Part shown: in pieces, positions 16,034 to 24,743 of the stretch
Position numbering within the stretch: position 1 is the stretch's first letter
How the letters are laid out: every line of letters starts with the position of its first letter
Assembly: GCF_018688455.1 (NCBI RefSeq)
Contig: NZ_CP061319.1
Span: forward strand, 1,178,001 to 1,242,000
DNA length: 64,000 nucleotides
From: Polynucleobacter sp. AM-7D1
GTDB taxonomy: Bacteria; Pseudomonadota; Gammaproteobacteria; Burkholderiales; Burkholderiaceae
Reading direction: 5' to 3'
Position numbers and translations under genes: made by a program
Notes under the pieces: generated by a model
Told to the model about the DNA's origin: nothing
What the model saw: the letters and a program-made list of their open reading frames with translations, nothing else
Databases searched by the model: none

Positions 16034-17089
16034 TTATTTATTAACTTTGTCATACCAGAGCTCATGGTGCTCTTTAGCCCAAGTAGCATCAACATAGCCA
16101 GTCTTCATGCCGTCGATTGAGCCCTGCATACCAATCGTACCGATGTAGATGTGACCCATTGCCATTGCTGTCATCAAGATAGCCGCAGAGCTATGAATGA
16201 TGTTGGCCAGCTGCATAGTACCGCGCAAGTATTGAATGTCCATGAATGGCACGATCATATCGAGCACGAATCCTGAAGCAGAAATAATCAAGCCAAGGAA
16301 AACCATACCAAACCAGAACCAGAACTTCTCACCAAAGTTAAAGAAACCAGCTGGAATATGCTTACCAGAGAAGAGTCCACCGAAAGACATCAACCAGGCC
16401 ATGTCCCCTTCTCCAAAGACGTTCTTACGAACAAAGAGGAAGAAGAAAATCACAATACTTAAAGTAAAGAGTGGTCCAACGAAGTTATGGATATTCTTGC
16501 AAACCATCAAGAAAGAACCATAGGCAGCACCGCCCATCAATGGCATTGCAAAGTACTTACCATACAAAATTAATAGGCCAGTCAACGCAAGAGCAATAAA
16601 GCTAGATGCCATAGTCCAGTGGGTCAGACGATCAAAACCGCTAAAGCGTTTGATCTTCACGCCTGATAAAGGCTCATGTAACTTGATCGAACCCTTGAGC
16701 GTATACATCGCAATCACACCAAAGAACGCAAGAGCAAGAAGCCAGCCACCATAAACAGTGATTACGCCGTTACGAATCAGGCGCCATTGCTGACCAGCGC
16801 GTTGAATTAAAACGCTCGACTCTTTGTCTGGAATGCTGACGTAGTTGTAAGGGGCGCTATTGGCTGAATCCCAGATAGAACCCTCTTTAGGAGCGGTATT
16901 CGCAGGCTGAGATTGAGCTTGAGTTCCATCGGGAATCGCATTGAGATTCTTAGGAAAATCAATTCCGCTTGGCGATGGCAAAGGTTGCATTGGCGCACGA
17001 TCGGCCAGAGCAACCCCGCTTAACAAACTCAGTGAAACGCCCAGAGCCAAGACCCAGGAGCGACTAACACTTGAAAATGATCGATTCAT
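16034..17089 (-). CDS. fdoI: Formate dehydrogenase gamma subunit, cytochrome b556
   Basis: Membrane anchor that takes electrons from the Fe-S subunit through heme b to quinone. The 351-residue product is longer than FdnI (about 217) because it carries an N-terminal signal-like segment (residues 10-29) and a roughly 80-residue periplasmic region before the first cytochrome helix near 116-131. Heme-ligand histidines are expected in FDRLTHWTMASS and in IHNFVGPLF and IIHSSAAIL. The extended form is typical of betaproteobacterial FDHs. It lies between a small lipoprotein and a small secreted protein gene. Confidence 0.9.
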   Translation of the reverse strand: MNRSFSSVSRSWVLALGVSLSLLSGVALADRAPMQPLPSPSGIDFPKNLNAIPDGTQAQSQPANTAPKEGSIWDSANSAPYNYVSIPDKESSVLIQRAGQQWRLIRNGVITVYGGWLLALAFFGVIAMYTLKGSIKLHEPLSGVKIKRFSGFDRLTHWTMASSFIALALTGLLILYGKYFAMPLMGGAAYGSFLMVCKNIHNFVGPLFTLSIVIFFFLFVRKNVFGEGDMAWLMSFGGLFSGKHIPAGFFNFGEKFWFWFGMVFLGLIISASGFVLDMIVPFMDIQYLRGTMQLANIIHSSAAILMTAMAMGHIYIGTIGMQGSIDGMKTGYVDATWAKEHHELWYDKVNK

Positions 17090-17136
17090 ACAAATATCCT
17101 TAAACGTTTTCGTTTTATTTATTGTTGTTTAACTGA

Positions 17137-17373
17137 TCACTTAGCGCGTGAATACTCAGATTGCTTCTGATTGCGCTTGTTAATCGCCTCCGTCCAACTA
17201 GCTTGATTACCCGGAGTCCAGCCCTTTGTCATGAATCCATTGTCAGCACCCATATAAGGGGCAACATCAGGACGCTTGGCAGCTTTCGCTGCAATTTCTG
17301 GAGGCTCTGAACATGCCGCCAACAAAGTACCAGCAGCCAAACATAAGCCGAGAGTTTTGAAATTTAATTTCAT
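17137..17373 (-). CDS. Small lipoprotein inside the formate dehydrogenase operon
   Basis: 78-residue product with a lipobox (LLAAC, Cys21) after a hydrophobic segment. The mature part is about 58 residues: SEPPEIAAKAAKRPDVAPYMGADNG, then MTKGWTPGNQASWTEAINKRNQ. The gene starts within the stop of the Fe-S subunit (ATGA overlap) and precedes the cytochrome b subunit by 47 bases, so it is embedded in the structural operon. No known domain is recognised. A role as a periplasmic or membrane-bound assembly factor or extra subunit is inference from position. Confidence 0.82.
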   Translation of the reverse strand: MKLNFKTLGLCLAAGTLLAACSEPPEIAAKAAKRPDVAPYMGADNGFMTKGWTPGNQASWTEAINKRNQKQSEYSRAK

Positions 17374-18029
17374 GACTTTGCTCCTGGAATTTTGTCAGCA
17401 GGTGTTGGCTTCGGTGCAGGTGATCCTGATGGACCATAAGCAGTAGACCAACCGAAGATATCGTTACTTGGATAGCGGCCGTTTGCCTCACGAATCGAGA
17501 CACGTTTGGCGTAGATTGAAGAAATCACTTCGTCATCGCCACCAATCAAAGCCTTGGTTGAACACATCTCAGCACATAAAGGTAATTTGCCTTCAGCCAA
17601 GCGGTTACGACCATACTTCTCAAATTCGGCAACACTACCGTTGGCTTCTGGACCACCGCTACAGAAAGTGCACTTGTCCATTTTGCTGCGGGAGCCAAAG
17701 GCACCCTGACTCAAGAACTGAGGCGCACCAAATGGGCAGGCGAAAGAGCAATAGCCACAACCGATACAGATATCTTTGTCATGCAACACCACACCCTCGT
17801 CGGTGCGATAGAAGCAATCTACTGGGCAAACTGCCATACAAGGCGCATCTGAGCAGTGCATACAAGCAACTGAAACAGACTTTTCTTGACCAACAATGCC
17901 GTCATTTACCGTAACAACTCGGCGACGATTGATACCCCAAGGCACTTCGTTATCGTTTTTACAAGCTGTGACACAGCCGTTGCACTCAATGCAACGCTCT
18001 GTATCGCAGATAAATTTCATTCTTGCCAT
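17370..18029 (-). CDS. fdoH: Formate dehydrogenase beta subunit, four [4Fe-4S] ferredoxin
   Basis: 219-residue electron-transfer subunit passing electrons from the catalytic subunit to cytochrome b. Four clusters are recognisable from cysteine blocks: CIECNGCVTAC, CMHCSDAPCMAVCPVDC, CIGCGYCSFACPFG and the CTFC...CAEMC group. It lacks the C-terminal membrane helix of E. coli FdnH and is shorter, matching the FDH3-type beta subunit. It lies 27 bases after the alpha subunit and overlaps the small lipoprotein gene by four bases. Confidence 0.93.
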   Translation of the reverse strand: MARMKFICDTERCIECNGCVTACKNDNEVPWGINRRRVVTVNDGIVGQEKSVSVACMHCSDAPCMAVCPVDCFYRTDEGVVLHDKDICIGCGYCSFACPFGAPQFLSQGAFGSRSKMDKCTFCSGGPEANGSVAEFEKYGRNRLAEGKLPLCAEMCSTKALIGGDDEVISSIYAKRVSIREANGRYPSNDIFGWSTAYGPSGSPAPKPTPADKIPGAKS

Positions 18030-18056
18030 GATGTTCTCCTGACTTTATTTTTTAAC

Positions 18057-21041
18057 TTAGGCAAATTTTTCGATTTGGCACATAGTGGTTTTGGTTTCTT
18101 GCATCATCGTTACCTGGTCATAGCCATAGGTTGTTGCAGTATTAACCGCTTCACCTAGGACTACTGGGGCAGCGCCCTCTGGGTAATATTTGCGCAAGTC
18201 ATTGCCCTGCCACCAGCCTGCAAAGTGGAATGGTACGAATGCGGTGCCTTGATCGACGCGCGGAGTTACCAATGCGCGCACCTTGATCTTGGCGCCGGTT
18301 GGTGACTTCACCCATACGTAATCCCAGTTCTTAATACCGCGAACTTCTGCAGCCTTAGGATTGATCTCGACAAAGTTCTCTTGTTGCAACTCTGCCAACC
18401 ATGGGTTGGAACGAGTCTCGTCTCCTCCACCTTCGTACTCAACCAAACGACCAGAGGTCAAAATGATTGGGAACTTTTCGTAGAGCTTCTCATTCAAGTT
18501 CTTATCCTGAACTGTTTTGAAAAGGGTTGGCAAGCGCCAGAAATTCTTCTTATCGGCAGAAGTTGGGTACTTGCGCATCATTGGCTCGTTAGTACTGTAG
18601 AGAGCTTCACGATGCACTGGAATCGCATCAGGGAAGTTCCACACGACTGCACGTGCTTTTGCATTACCAAATGGATGACAACCGTTCTTCATGACAACGC
18701 GTTGAATACCGCCAGATAAGTCGGTCTTCCAGTTCTTACCTTCAGCCGCTTTTTGCTCATCCTCGGTCAACTGACTCCACCAGCCCAGTTTCTTCATGAA
18801 GACATGGTCAAACTCTGGGTATCCAGTTTTAATCGCTGAACCCTTAGAGTAAGAGCCATCTTCGGCCAACAAATTCTTACCGTCTTTTTCAACACCAAAG
18901 TTTGCACGGAAATTACCGCCGCCTTCCATGACGCTCTTGCTGGTGTCATAGAGGTTTGGTGAGCCAGGATGCTTGATAGCCGCAGTTCCGTAGCAAGGCC
19001 AAGGCAAGCCATAGTAATCGCCTGTTGTGTCGTAGCCAGTTACTGGATCAACACCACCGCGTGACTTCAATGTCTTAGGATCAAATACGCCAGCCATTCT
19101 CATGTGAGCCTTCAAGCGCTCAGGAGTTTGGCCGGTGTAACCAATCGTCCAAACACCACGATTAATTTCTCTCAAGATGGATTCAATTTCAGGCTCTCTC
19201 CACTGCTTGCCTGCAAACTTCGAGCTCAACATCTTGTAATTAACTGACAATTCTTGACCAAAACCAAGGCGGTCGGCCAAGGCTTGCATGATCACGTGAT
19301 CAGGAACGGACTCAAACAACGGATCAATGACCTTCTCACGCCACTGCAGCGAACGATTGGATGCTGTAGCAGAACCAGTTGTTTCGAACTGAGTAGTAGC
19401 TGGCAATAAATACACGTTGCGATTCTTATTCACAGCATCGCCCTCTGCAGGAGGCATTGCTGCCATTGCCGCAGTTGCACTTGGATATGGATCAACTACC
19501 ACCAACAAATCCAACTTGTCCATCGCGCGCTTCATATCGAGACCGCGAGTTTGTGAGTTTGGTGCATGACCCCAGAAGAACAAACCTTTGACGCTGGTTT
19601 GCTGATCAATCATGTCATTCTTCTCGAGCACCGCATCCACCCAACGAGAAACCGTTGTACCGGATTTCTCCATCATGTCTGGAGCGTAGCGACCCTTAAT
19701 CCAATCGTAGTCCACACCCCATACAGTCGCATAGTGCTTCCATGAACCAGCAGCAAGACCGTAGTAGCCAGGCAATGAATCTGGGTTAGGACCAACGTCA
19801 GTTGCACCTTGAACGTTATCGTGACCACGGAAAATGTTTGCACCACCACCGGACTTACCGATGTTGCCCAAAGCTAATTGCAAAATGCAAGACGCACGAA
19901 CCATCGCATTACCAATGGTGTGCTGTGTTTGACCCATACACCAGACCAAAGTGCTTGGACGATTCTTCGCCATAGTTTCAGCAACTTTGTACATCTGCGC
20001 TTCTGGAACTCCACAAGCTTCTTCTACATTCTTTGGAGTCCACTTTTCCATAACTTCTTTGCGGATCTCATCCATACCGTATACACGGTCATTGATGTAC
20101 TTCTTATCTTCCCAACCATTGTTGAAGATGTGATACAGAACACCAAACAAGAATGGGATATCAGTACCTGAACGAATACGAACATACTGATCAGACTTCG
20201 CTGCAGTACGGGTGTAGCGTGGGTCGACTACGATGACCTTGCAACCATTTTCTTTTGCATGCAACAAGCTAAGCATGGATACTGGGTGCGCTTCTGCAGC
20301 GTTTGAACCAATATACAAAGCAGCCTTGGCATTCATCATGTCGTTATAGCTATTGGTCATCGCACCATAGCCCCAGGTGTTTGCAACACCGGCAACTGTT
20401 GTGGAGTGACAAATACGTGCTTGATGGTCTGTGTTGTTGGTTCCAAAGAAAGAAACCCACTTACGCAATAAATAAGACTGTTCGTTGTTATGCTTTGAAG
20501 AGCCAATGAAGAACAATGAATCTGGGCTGTACTTGCTACGCAAATCTTTCATCTGCGCAGAGATTTCGGTCAAAGCCTGATCCCAAGAAATTCTTTGGTA
20601 TTTACCGTCAACCAACTTCATTGGGTAGCGTAGACGGAAATCCCCGTGTCCATGCTCACGCAAAGATGCGCCCTTCGCACAGTAAGCACCCAAGTTAATT
20701 GGGGAATCAAATGCAGAGTCTTGACGAACCCAAACACCATTCTCAACAGTAGCGTCAGTTGCGCAACCTACTGAACAGTGCGTACAAATCGTTCTCTTAA
20801 CTTCGATCTTGCCCTTGCCGTCCAGCATTGCTTTGCTTTGCTCAGCAGATGCCTTCTGCACCAAAGTTAATTGGCTTGCTGCAATACCGGCACCAACACC
20901 GACACCGGAGCGCTTGAGGAAGGTACGACGATCCATCGTTGGCACTGCGGACTGAAGTCCACGTGACAAGCTACCGATGAGGCGTGATGCAGGCGTGGCA
21001 CGGCTGCTTTGTGGGGTATTGGATTTACGAGTCAGACTCAT
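18057..21041 (-). CDS. fdoG: Formate dehydrogenase catalytic alpha subunit (Mo/W-bis-MGD, TAT-exported)
   Basis: 994-residue periplasmic catalytic subunit oxidising formate to CO2. It has a twin-arginine signal around residue 38 (DRRTFLKRSGVGVG), a [4Fe-4S] site C86-x2-C89-x3-C93...C121, and the active-site Cys211-His212 in ARICHSTTVAG. Cys replaces the selenocysteine of E. coli FdnG, so no UGA readthrough is needed. Molybdopterin-binding blocks (VVDPRYTRTAAKSDQYVRIRSG in part, GGANIFRGHDNVQG) follow. The leader before the twin arginine is 37 residues; an internal ATG at 20936 (MDRRTFLK) is an alternative start. The neighbouring tungstate transporter suggests W may be the metal, but this is inference. 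Confidence 0.95.
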   Translation of the reverse strand: MSLTRKSNTPQSSRATPASRLIGSLSRGLQSAVPTMDRRTFLKRSGVGVGAGIAASQLTLVQKASAEQSKAMLDGKGKIEVKRTICTHCSVGCATDATVENGVWVRQDSAFDSPINLGAYCAKGASLREHGHGDFRLRYPMKLVDGKYQRISWDQALTEISAQMKDLRSKYSPDSLFFIGSSKHNNEQSYLLRKWVSFFGTNNTDHQARICHSTTVAGVANTWGYGAMTNSYNDMMNAKAALYIGSNAAEAHPVSMLSLLHAKENGCKVIVVDPRYTRTAAKSDQYVRIRSGTDIPFLFGVLYHIFNNGWEDKKYINDRVYGMDEIRKEVMEKWTPKNVEEACGVPEAQMYKVAETMAKNRPSTLVWCMGQTQHTIGNAMVRASCILQLALGNIGKSGGGANIFRGHDNVQGATDVGPNPDSLPGYYGLAAGSWKHYATVWGVDYDWIKGRYAPDMMEKSGTTVSRWVDAVLEKNDMIDQQTSVKGLFFWGHAPNSQTRGLDMKRAMDKLDLLVVVDPYPSATAAMAAMPPAEGDAVNKNRNVYLLPATTQFETTGSATASNRSLQWREKVIDPLFESVPDHVIMQALADRLGFGQELSVNYKMLSSKFAGKQWREPEIESILREINRGVWTIGYTGQTPERLKAHMRMAGVFDPKTLKSRGGVDPVTGYDTTGDYYGLPWPCYGTAAIKHPGSPNLYDTSKSVMEGGGNFRANFGVEKDGKNLLAEDGSYSKGSAIKTGYPEFDHVFMKKLGWWSQLTEDEQKAAEGKNWKTDLSGGIQRVVMKNGCHPFGNAKARAVVWNFPDAIPVHREALYSTNEPMMRKYPTSADKKNFWRLPTLFKTVQDKNLNEKLYEKFPIILTSGRLVEYEGGGDETRSNPWLAELQQENFVEINPKAAEVRGIKNWDYVWVKSPTGAKIKVRALVTPRVDQGTAFVPFHFAGWWQGNDLRKYYPEGAAPVVLGEAVNTATTYGYDQVTMMQETKTTMCQIEKFA

Positions 21042-21103
21042 ATGTTGTCCCTGAAAAATATTTTTATTTAATTATTTGGAAACGACTTCATTAGCAACTA
21101 GAT

Positions 21104-21325
21104 TTAAAGCATCGTGGTTTCGTAATACTTACGAATGTGCGCAGACAACTGATAGCCGTCATCCTTGCCCTTAACTGTGCTGCCGATTTCTTGAATCACT
21201 GCCTTACCGATTGAGGTTTGCGAAGCAACAGCAACAGCGCCAACTGTGGCACCTGCTCCGATAAAAAACTTTCTGCGTGAAGGTTTATTTTCTTCATTTA
21301 CTGCAGTTGCGGATTTGGTAGTCAT
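21104..21325 (-). CDS. Formate dehydrogenase region TAT-target small protein
   Basis: 73-residue protein with a twin-arginine motif (SRRKFFIGAGA, near residue 17) followed by an Ala/Val hydrophobic stretch. The short mature part contains the conserved LSAHIRKYYETTML end. This matches the family always found next to FDH alpha subunits; its function is unestablished. It is the first gene of the structural run (then alpha, beta, lipoprotein, gamma), with a possible promoter and FNR-like box directly upstream. Confidence 0.9.
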   Translation of the reverse strand: MTTKSATAVNEENKPSRRKFFIGAGATVGAVAVASQTSIGKAVIQEIGSTVKGKDDGYQLSAHIRKYYETTML

Positions 21326-21349
21326 CGCATGCTCCTAGTTAGTGCAAAT

Positions 21350-21363
21350 TTGATATAGATCAA
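21350..21363. promoter_or_regulatory. FNR/ANR-like box TTGAT-ATAG-ATCAA
   Basis: A perfect match to TTGAT-n4-ATCAA lies 25 bases upstream of the TAT-target gene. The site is too close to the start codon for class II activation from this position and lies downstream of the best promoter hexamers, so it would act as a repressor site if functional. CRP/FNR-family binding is inference. Confidence 0.5.
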
Positions 21364-21375
21364 GTGTAATTGGTA

Positions 21376-21403
21376 ATTGTATTTTTTGCATATTTAGAAT
21401 TAA
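21376..21403 (-). promoter_or_regulatory. Possible promoter for the formate dehydrogenase structural genes
   Basis: On the minus strand TTAATT and TACAAT are spaced by 16 bases in an AT-rich stretch between the TorD-like gene and the TAT-target gene. Transcription would start just before the FNR-like box. Hexamers are imperfect, so confidence is low. Confidence 0.3.
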
Positions 21404-21440
21404 TTTATTTCTAGGGGTTTTCCTCTTGTGCAATGCAACA

Positions 21441-22085
21441 TCAAATCATGTCAAAACTTTGGCCTTCGATTGCAAGAAACTCCCGCGTTAATGCAGCAAC
21501 TGGATGGTATAGATGCATGTCTGGAATGTTTTCTATTGCATCGCACAATTCGTCATACCAAGGACGAATGTGTTCATTGAAGAAAGCACGTTGATTAGTC
21601 AGGTTCGATATTTCGACATCATCACCCGCTATGAGGTAGCGCATGACTTCACACAAGGCGGATAAGTGATCCTCTGTCTCTGTAACTTCTTCGGCAGATA
21701 CCAGGCCAAAACTATCTAAAGATCGACGAATATCAACTAAGGGCTTTTCATTTAAGTGCCCCGCCATATAAAAAGAGCCATTCAAAATGACGTTGGGACG
21801 ACCAACGCTAATGAAATTACGATCAAATTCCTCATGCCAAGCTTTGGCTTGGTTATTTTTGGCAACCTCCACCACGCTATCCCAGACCTTAGCGAGCGGC
21901 GCATCATCAACCCGACTCTCCTGACCATCCGGAATCGAGGCAGCAATTTGATCCAATAACTCTTGATCAGGCGGTTGATGAAAGAGTCTGGCAATCAAGC
22001 CATACAAATCAGATCTGGCCAAATCCTCTGGCAAGCCCACATCACCCACCTCAGTTGAGGCACCCTCTTTTATCCGCTCGCTCAT
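21441..22085 (-). CDS. TorD/DmsD-family molecular chaperone
   Basis: 214-residue all-helical cytoplasmic protein that likely binds the TAT signal of the formate dehydrogenase alpha subunit and helps insert the molybdopterin cofactor. The family shape is visible: DLYGLIARLFHQPPDQELL near the N-terminus, FDRNFISVGRPNVILNGSFY in the middle, and DHLSALCEVMRYLI with the conserved Leu-rich helix. The ATG at 22085 overlaps the stop of the polyferredoxin gene (ATGA); the upstream ATG at 22118 lies inside that gene. It precedes the structural genes by about 115 bases. Confidence 0.85.
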   Translation of the reverse strand: MSERIKEGASTEVGDVGLPEDLARSDLYGLIARLFHQPPDQELLDQIAASIPDGQESRVDDAPLAKVWDSVVEVAKNNQAKAWHEEFDRNFISVGRPNVILNGSFYMAGHLNEKPLVDIRRSLDSFGLVSAEEVTETEDHLSALCEVMRYLIAGDDVEISNLTNQRAFFNEHIRPWYDELCDAIENIPDMHLYHPVAALTREFLAIEGQSFDMI

Positions 22086-24172
22086 AACTCTTTCTTCACC
22101 ATATCGACAACACGACAATCACCACACATCTTGAGTCTATCTAGCCCAGCTCCTGCAAAAGCGCCATGAGCCCCCAACTTCACCAACATGAGATCCACCA
22201 TCTTGGCGGTTCCAAAGACCTTGCCACAGCTGATGCAATGAAAGGGCTTGGTCTCGTTTAGCTCTACTCTTTGCTTGCGCTCCTCCACAGTCTGTAAACG
22301 GGGAGCTAAAGACAGCGCTTGTTCTGGGCAAGTTTGAACGCAAATGCCGCATTGAACACATTGCTTTTCTATAAAAGAAAGCTTGGGTTCATCTAAGTTA
22401 TCTAGCAAGGCTCCCTCAGGGCAACTGCCCACGCATGACATGCAAAGCGTGCAGGCATCCTTATTGATATTGATGCCACCCAAGAAGGAAGCTTTTGGTA
22501 AAGCAGCTCCACCAGCAGGAAGTGGTGTTTTAGCTTGCTTTTGCAAATGCTCCAAAACCATTTCAATAGTTTCACGCTTCTGATTACCCAAACCAAAACT
22601 GGCTGGAGAACATATTGCTGGCAGAGAACCGCGTTGACGCAGCTTGCCCATTGCAGCAGATACAGGCTGCAGATCATCAGCAGAGCTAATCTGTATCAGC
22701 GAGAATCTAGCGTCAAATCCATAAGCAGCCAAAATTGCATTTCCCAAATCGGTTTGGGTTTCTAGTGCGGCACGATAAGCTGGGTCTTCATCACCCGTGA
22801 GTAGCAGAATGACTTCAGCAAAACCATAGCTAAGCGCACCAAGCCATAGATCTAAACCAGTGGAGGCGATATGCTCAACTCCGTAAGGCAATACATAAGA
22901 TGGCAATGCCTCAAATTGCTTTGGTCTTAAATGCGCTAAGCGTCCAAGAGAATCTAAAGCTTGAGTTCCTACCTTGAGCGAATGCAACAGTAAAGCAGGT
23001 GCTTGCGATTGTTTTATCTTAGCGCTCTCAGCAGCAAACACATTAGCAAGCGTTTTAATCTCTTTGCCTTGATGGGTCACACTTGGATAGTTGTAGCGCA
23101 TCGCACCCGATGGACATACGGTTGAGCAAGCACCACAACCCATACATAAATTCGGATTGACTTCTACCGTGCCCTGCCCGCTTTTGAATAAAGAGGAGAT
23201 GGCGCCTGTTGAACACACATCGATACAAGCGCTGCAACCTACTTTGCCGTTGCGCCCGTGAGCGCAAATCTTTTCGTTATAAGCAAAGTATTTAGGTTTC
23301 TCAAACTCACCAACTAAACCTAATAATTCGTTTGCCACCAAGGCTTGCTCAAGCGGATCTTTTCCAGGGGCAAAGTAGCCTTGTGGAGTTTGACTCATGC
23401 GCATCTGAGGATCAGCGCGTAGATCCATAATCAAATCAAATTCAGCATTACGTTGACGCTCTGCGCGATCAAAATTAATGGCACCAATACCAGCGCAGGC
23501 TGTGACGCAAGCGCGATGGGATTTGCATTTATCTAGATCAATCTGAAACGAATCATCAATTGCACCTTCGGGACAAACCTCAACACAAGCTCCACAGCGT
23601 GTACACATTTCTGGATCGATTGGGTTTTGCAAATTCCAGTCGACTGAAAATTTACCTAAATATCCATCCAGCTTAATTACTTCACCGGTATAGATCGGGA
23701 AATTTCTTGCAAGGGGCAATGTGCCCGGCTCTGTACAGAGAACCGAGACATCAAGAGAATCACTCAGCTTTTCAGCCCAAGGCAAAGCCTGATCACCAGA
23801 GCCAACAATCAACAGGCGACCTTGGCTTTCATAGTTGACGACCGGCACTGGTTCTGCTTCAGGCATCTCTGCCAGAGCAAGCAATGCAGCGATCTTCGGT
23901 GTAGAAGATTTAGCTTCTTGAGTCCACCCAGCTACTTCACGAATATTGACAAAGCGTAATGGAGCTACTAAAGGCTTTGTAGATTGCTCAGCAAGCTCAC
24001 CAAATAAAGCACGCTCCTGAGTACAGGCAATGACGATAGCATCGCTACCATCGAATGCTTTAATGACTGAGCCAATCTCCTGTCTACATAAGGAGGTGTG
24101 CATGGTAAGACCCAAAGCCTTGCCATCCAAGGGCATGGTTCCATTGCAATTACAAACTAATTTTTGACTCAT
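22082..24172 (-). CDS. Large polyferredoxin of the formate dehydrogenase cluster
   Basis: 696-residue cytoplasmic protein with about six ferredoxin-type cysteine groups: CTRCGACVEVCPEG and CKSHRACVTACAG near 190-225, CAHGRNGKVGCSACIDVC and CMGCGACSTVCPSG near 300-360, CTLCMSCVGSCPEG and CVQCGICVQTCPEQ near 575-620. A C-terminal CISCGK...CGDC pair may bind metal. A Rossmann-like GRLLIVGSGDQ lies near residue 118. Homologues occur in betaproteobacterial FDH clusters, but the exact role is unknown: electron supply for cofactor insertion, or a soluble electron outlet. No signal peptide. It overlaps the chaperone gene downstream and follows DUF3306 by 10 bases. Confidence 0.85.
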   Translation of the reverse strand: MSQKLVCNCNGTMPLDGKALGLTMHTSLCRQEIGSVIKAFDGSDAIVIACTQERALFGELAEQSTKPLVAPLRFVNIREVAGWTQEAKSSTPKIAALLALAEMPEAEPVPVVNYESQGRLLIVGSGDQALPWAEKLSDSLDVSVLCTEPGTLPLARNFPIYTGEVIKLDGYLGKFSVDWNLQNPIDPEMCTRCGACVEVCPEGAIDDSFQIDLDKCKSHRACVTACAGIGAINFDRAERQRNAEFDLIMDLRADPQMRMSQTPQGYFAPGKDPLEQALVANELLGLVGEFEKPKYFAYNEKICAHGRNGKVGCSACIDVCSTGAISSLFKSGQGTVEVNPNLCMGCGACSTVCPSGAMRYNYPSVTHQGKEIKTLANVFAAESAKIKQSQAPALLLHSLKVGTQALDSLGRLAHLRPKQFEALPSYVLPYGVEHIASTGLDLWLGALSYGFAEVILLLTGDEDPAYRAALETQTDLGNAILAAYGFDARFSLIQISSADDLQPVSAAMGKLRQRGSLPAICSPASFGLGNQKRETIEMVLEHLQKQAKTPLPAGGAALPKASFLGGININKDACTLCMSCVGSCPEGALLDNLDEPKLSFIEKQCVQCGICVQTCPEQALSLAPRLQTVEERKQRVELNETKPFHCISCGKVFGTAKMVDLMLVKLGAHGAFAGAGLDRLKMCGDCRVVDMVKKEL

Positions 24173-24182
24173 TGATTTCTTC

Positions 24183-24743
24183 TTAACTGGTTTTCTTATC
24201 CACGGGTAATGGGTCTTTATCCCCCACTTCCTGAATAGGTAATGTTGTGGATGTTAAATCAGTCTGAGGCGCTAGGGGTAAAGCCTGCTCTTCCGGTTTG
24301 GAGACCTTGTCATCGGCAGCTTGTGTAACCGGGGCCTCATCATCACTATCTTTACGGAAAATGTTGAGCATGTCAGATTGCACCATGCGCTTGAGCATTT
24401 CGAGGGGGATGGGGTCGGGCTTGGAATAATCATCAATATAAATATCCAAACCATCCATCACATTGAAATGCGGGTCCGAGAACATCTTTTTCATCGCTGC
24501 TTGCTGAACTGCAGGATCCACATCCGGCTTCATAAAAGAAGAGAAGTCAGGAGCAAAACGATCGATCTTCTCTACATCGTCCAAAGTAGCTGATGGGAGA
24601 GCTTCTTTGGTATCAGCAGAATCTTGCTGTGCTTCAGGAGGATTTGTTAATTCTTGTTTGGATTGATCGGCTGATTTTTTCTCAAGCTCGACTTCCTCCC
24701 CAGACTTAAGGCGCGACCAGCGATTGAGAAATCCCCCAGCCAT
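24183..24743 (-). CDS. DUF3306 protein of the formate dehydrogenase cluster
   Basis: 186-residue protein with the family opening MAGGFLNRWSRLKSGEE, a Ser/Gln/Glu-rich low-complexity stretch, the conserved core APDFSSFMKPDVDPAVQQAAMKKMFSDPHFNVMDGLD (described here in parts: FSSFMKPDVDP near 68 and FNVMDGLDIY near 97) and a disordered acidic tail. Its start shares one base with the stop of the DUF3305 gene. DUF3305/DUF3306 pairs accompany FDH alpha subunits; their function is unknown, presumably maturation. The tail after residue 125 has no predicted fold. Confidence 0.85.
   Translation of the reverse strand: MAGGFLNRWSRLKSGEEVELEKKSADQSKQELTNPPEAQQDSADTKEALPSATLDDVEKIDRFAPDFSSFMKPDVDPAVQQAAMKKMFSDPHFNVMDGLDIYIDDYSKPDPIPLEMLKRMVQSDMLNIFRKDSDDEAPVTQAADDKVSKPEEQALPLAPQTDLTSTTLPIQEVGDKDPLPVDKKTS

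Noticed and set aside
21041..21103. AAAAATATTTTT palindrome upstream of the FDH alpha gene
   Set aside because: Simple AT palindrome in an AT-rich gap; no evidence of function.
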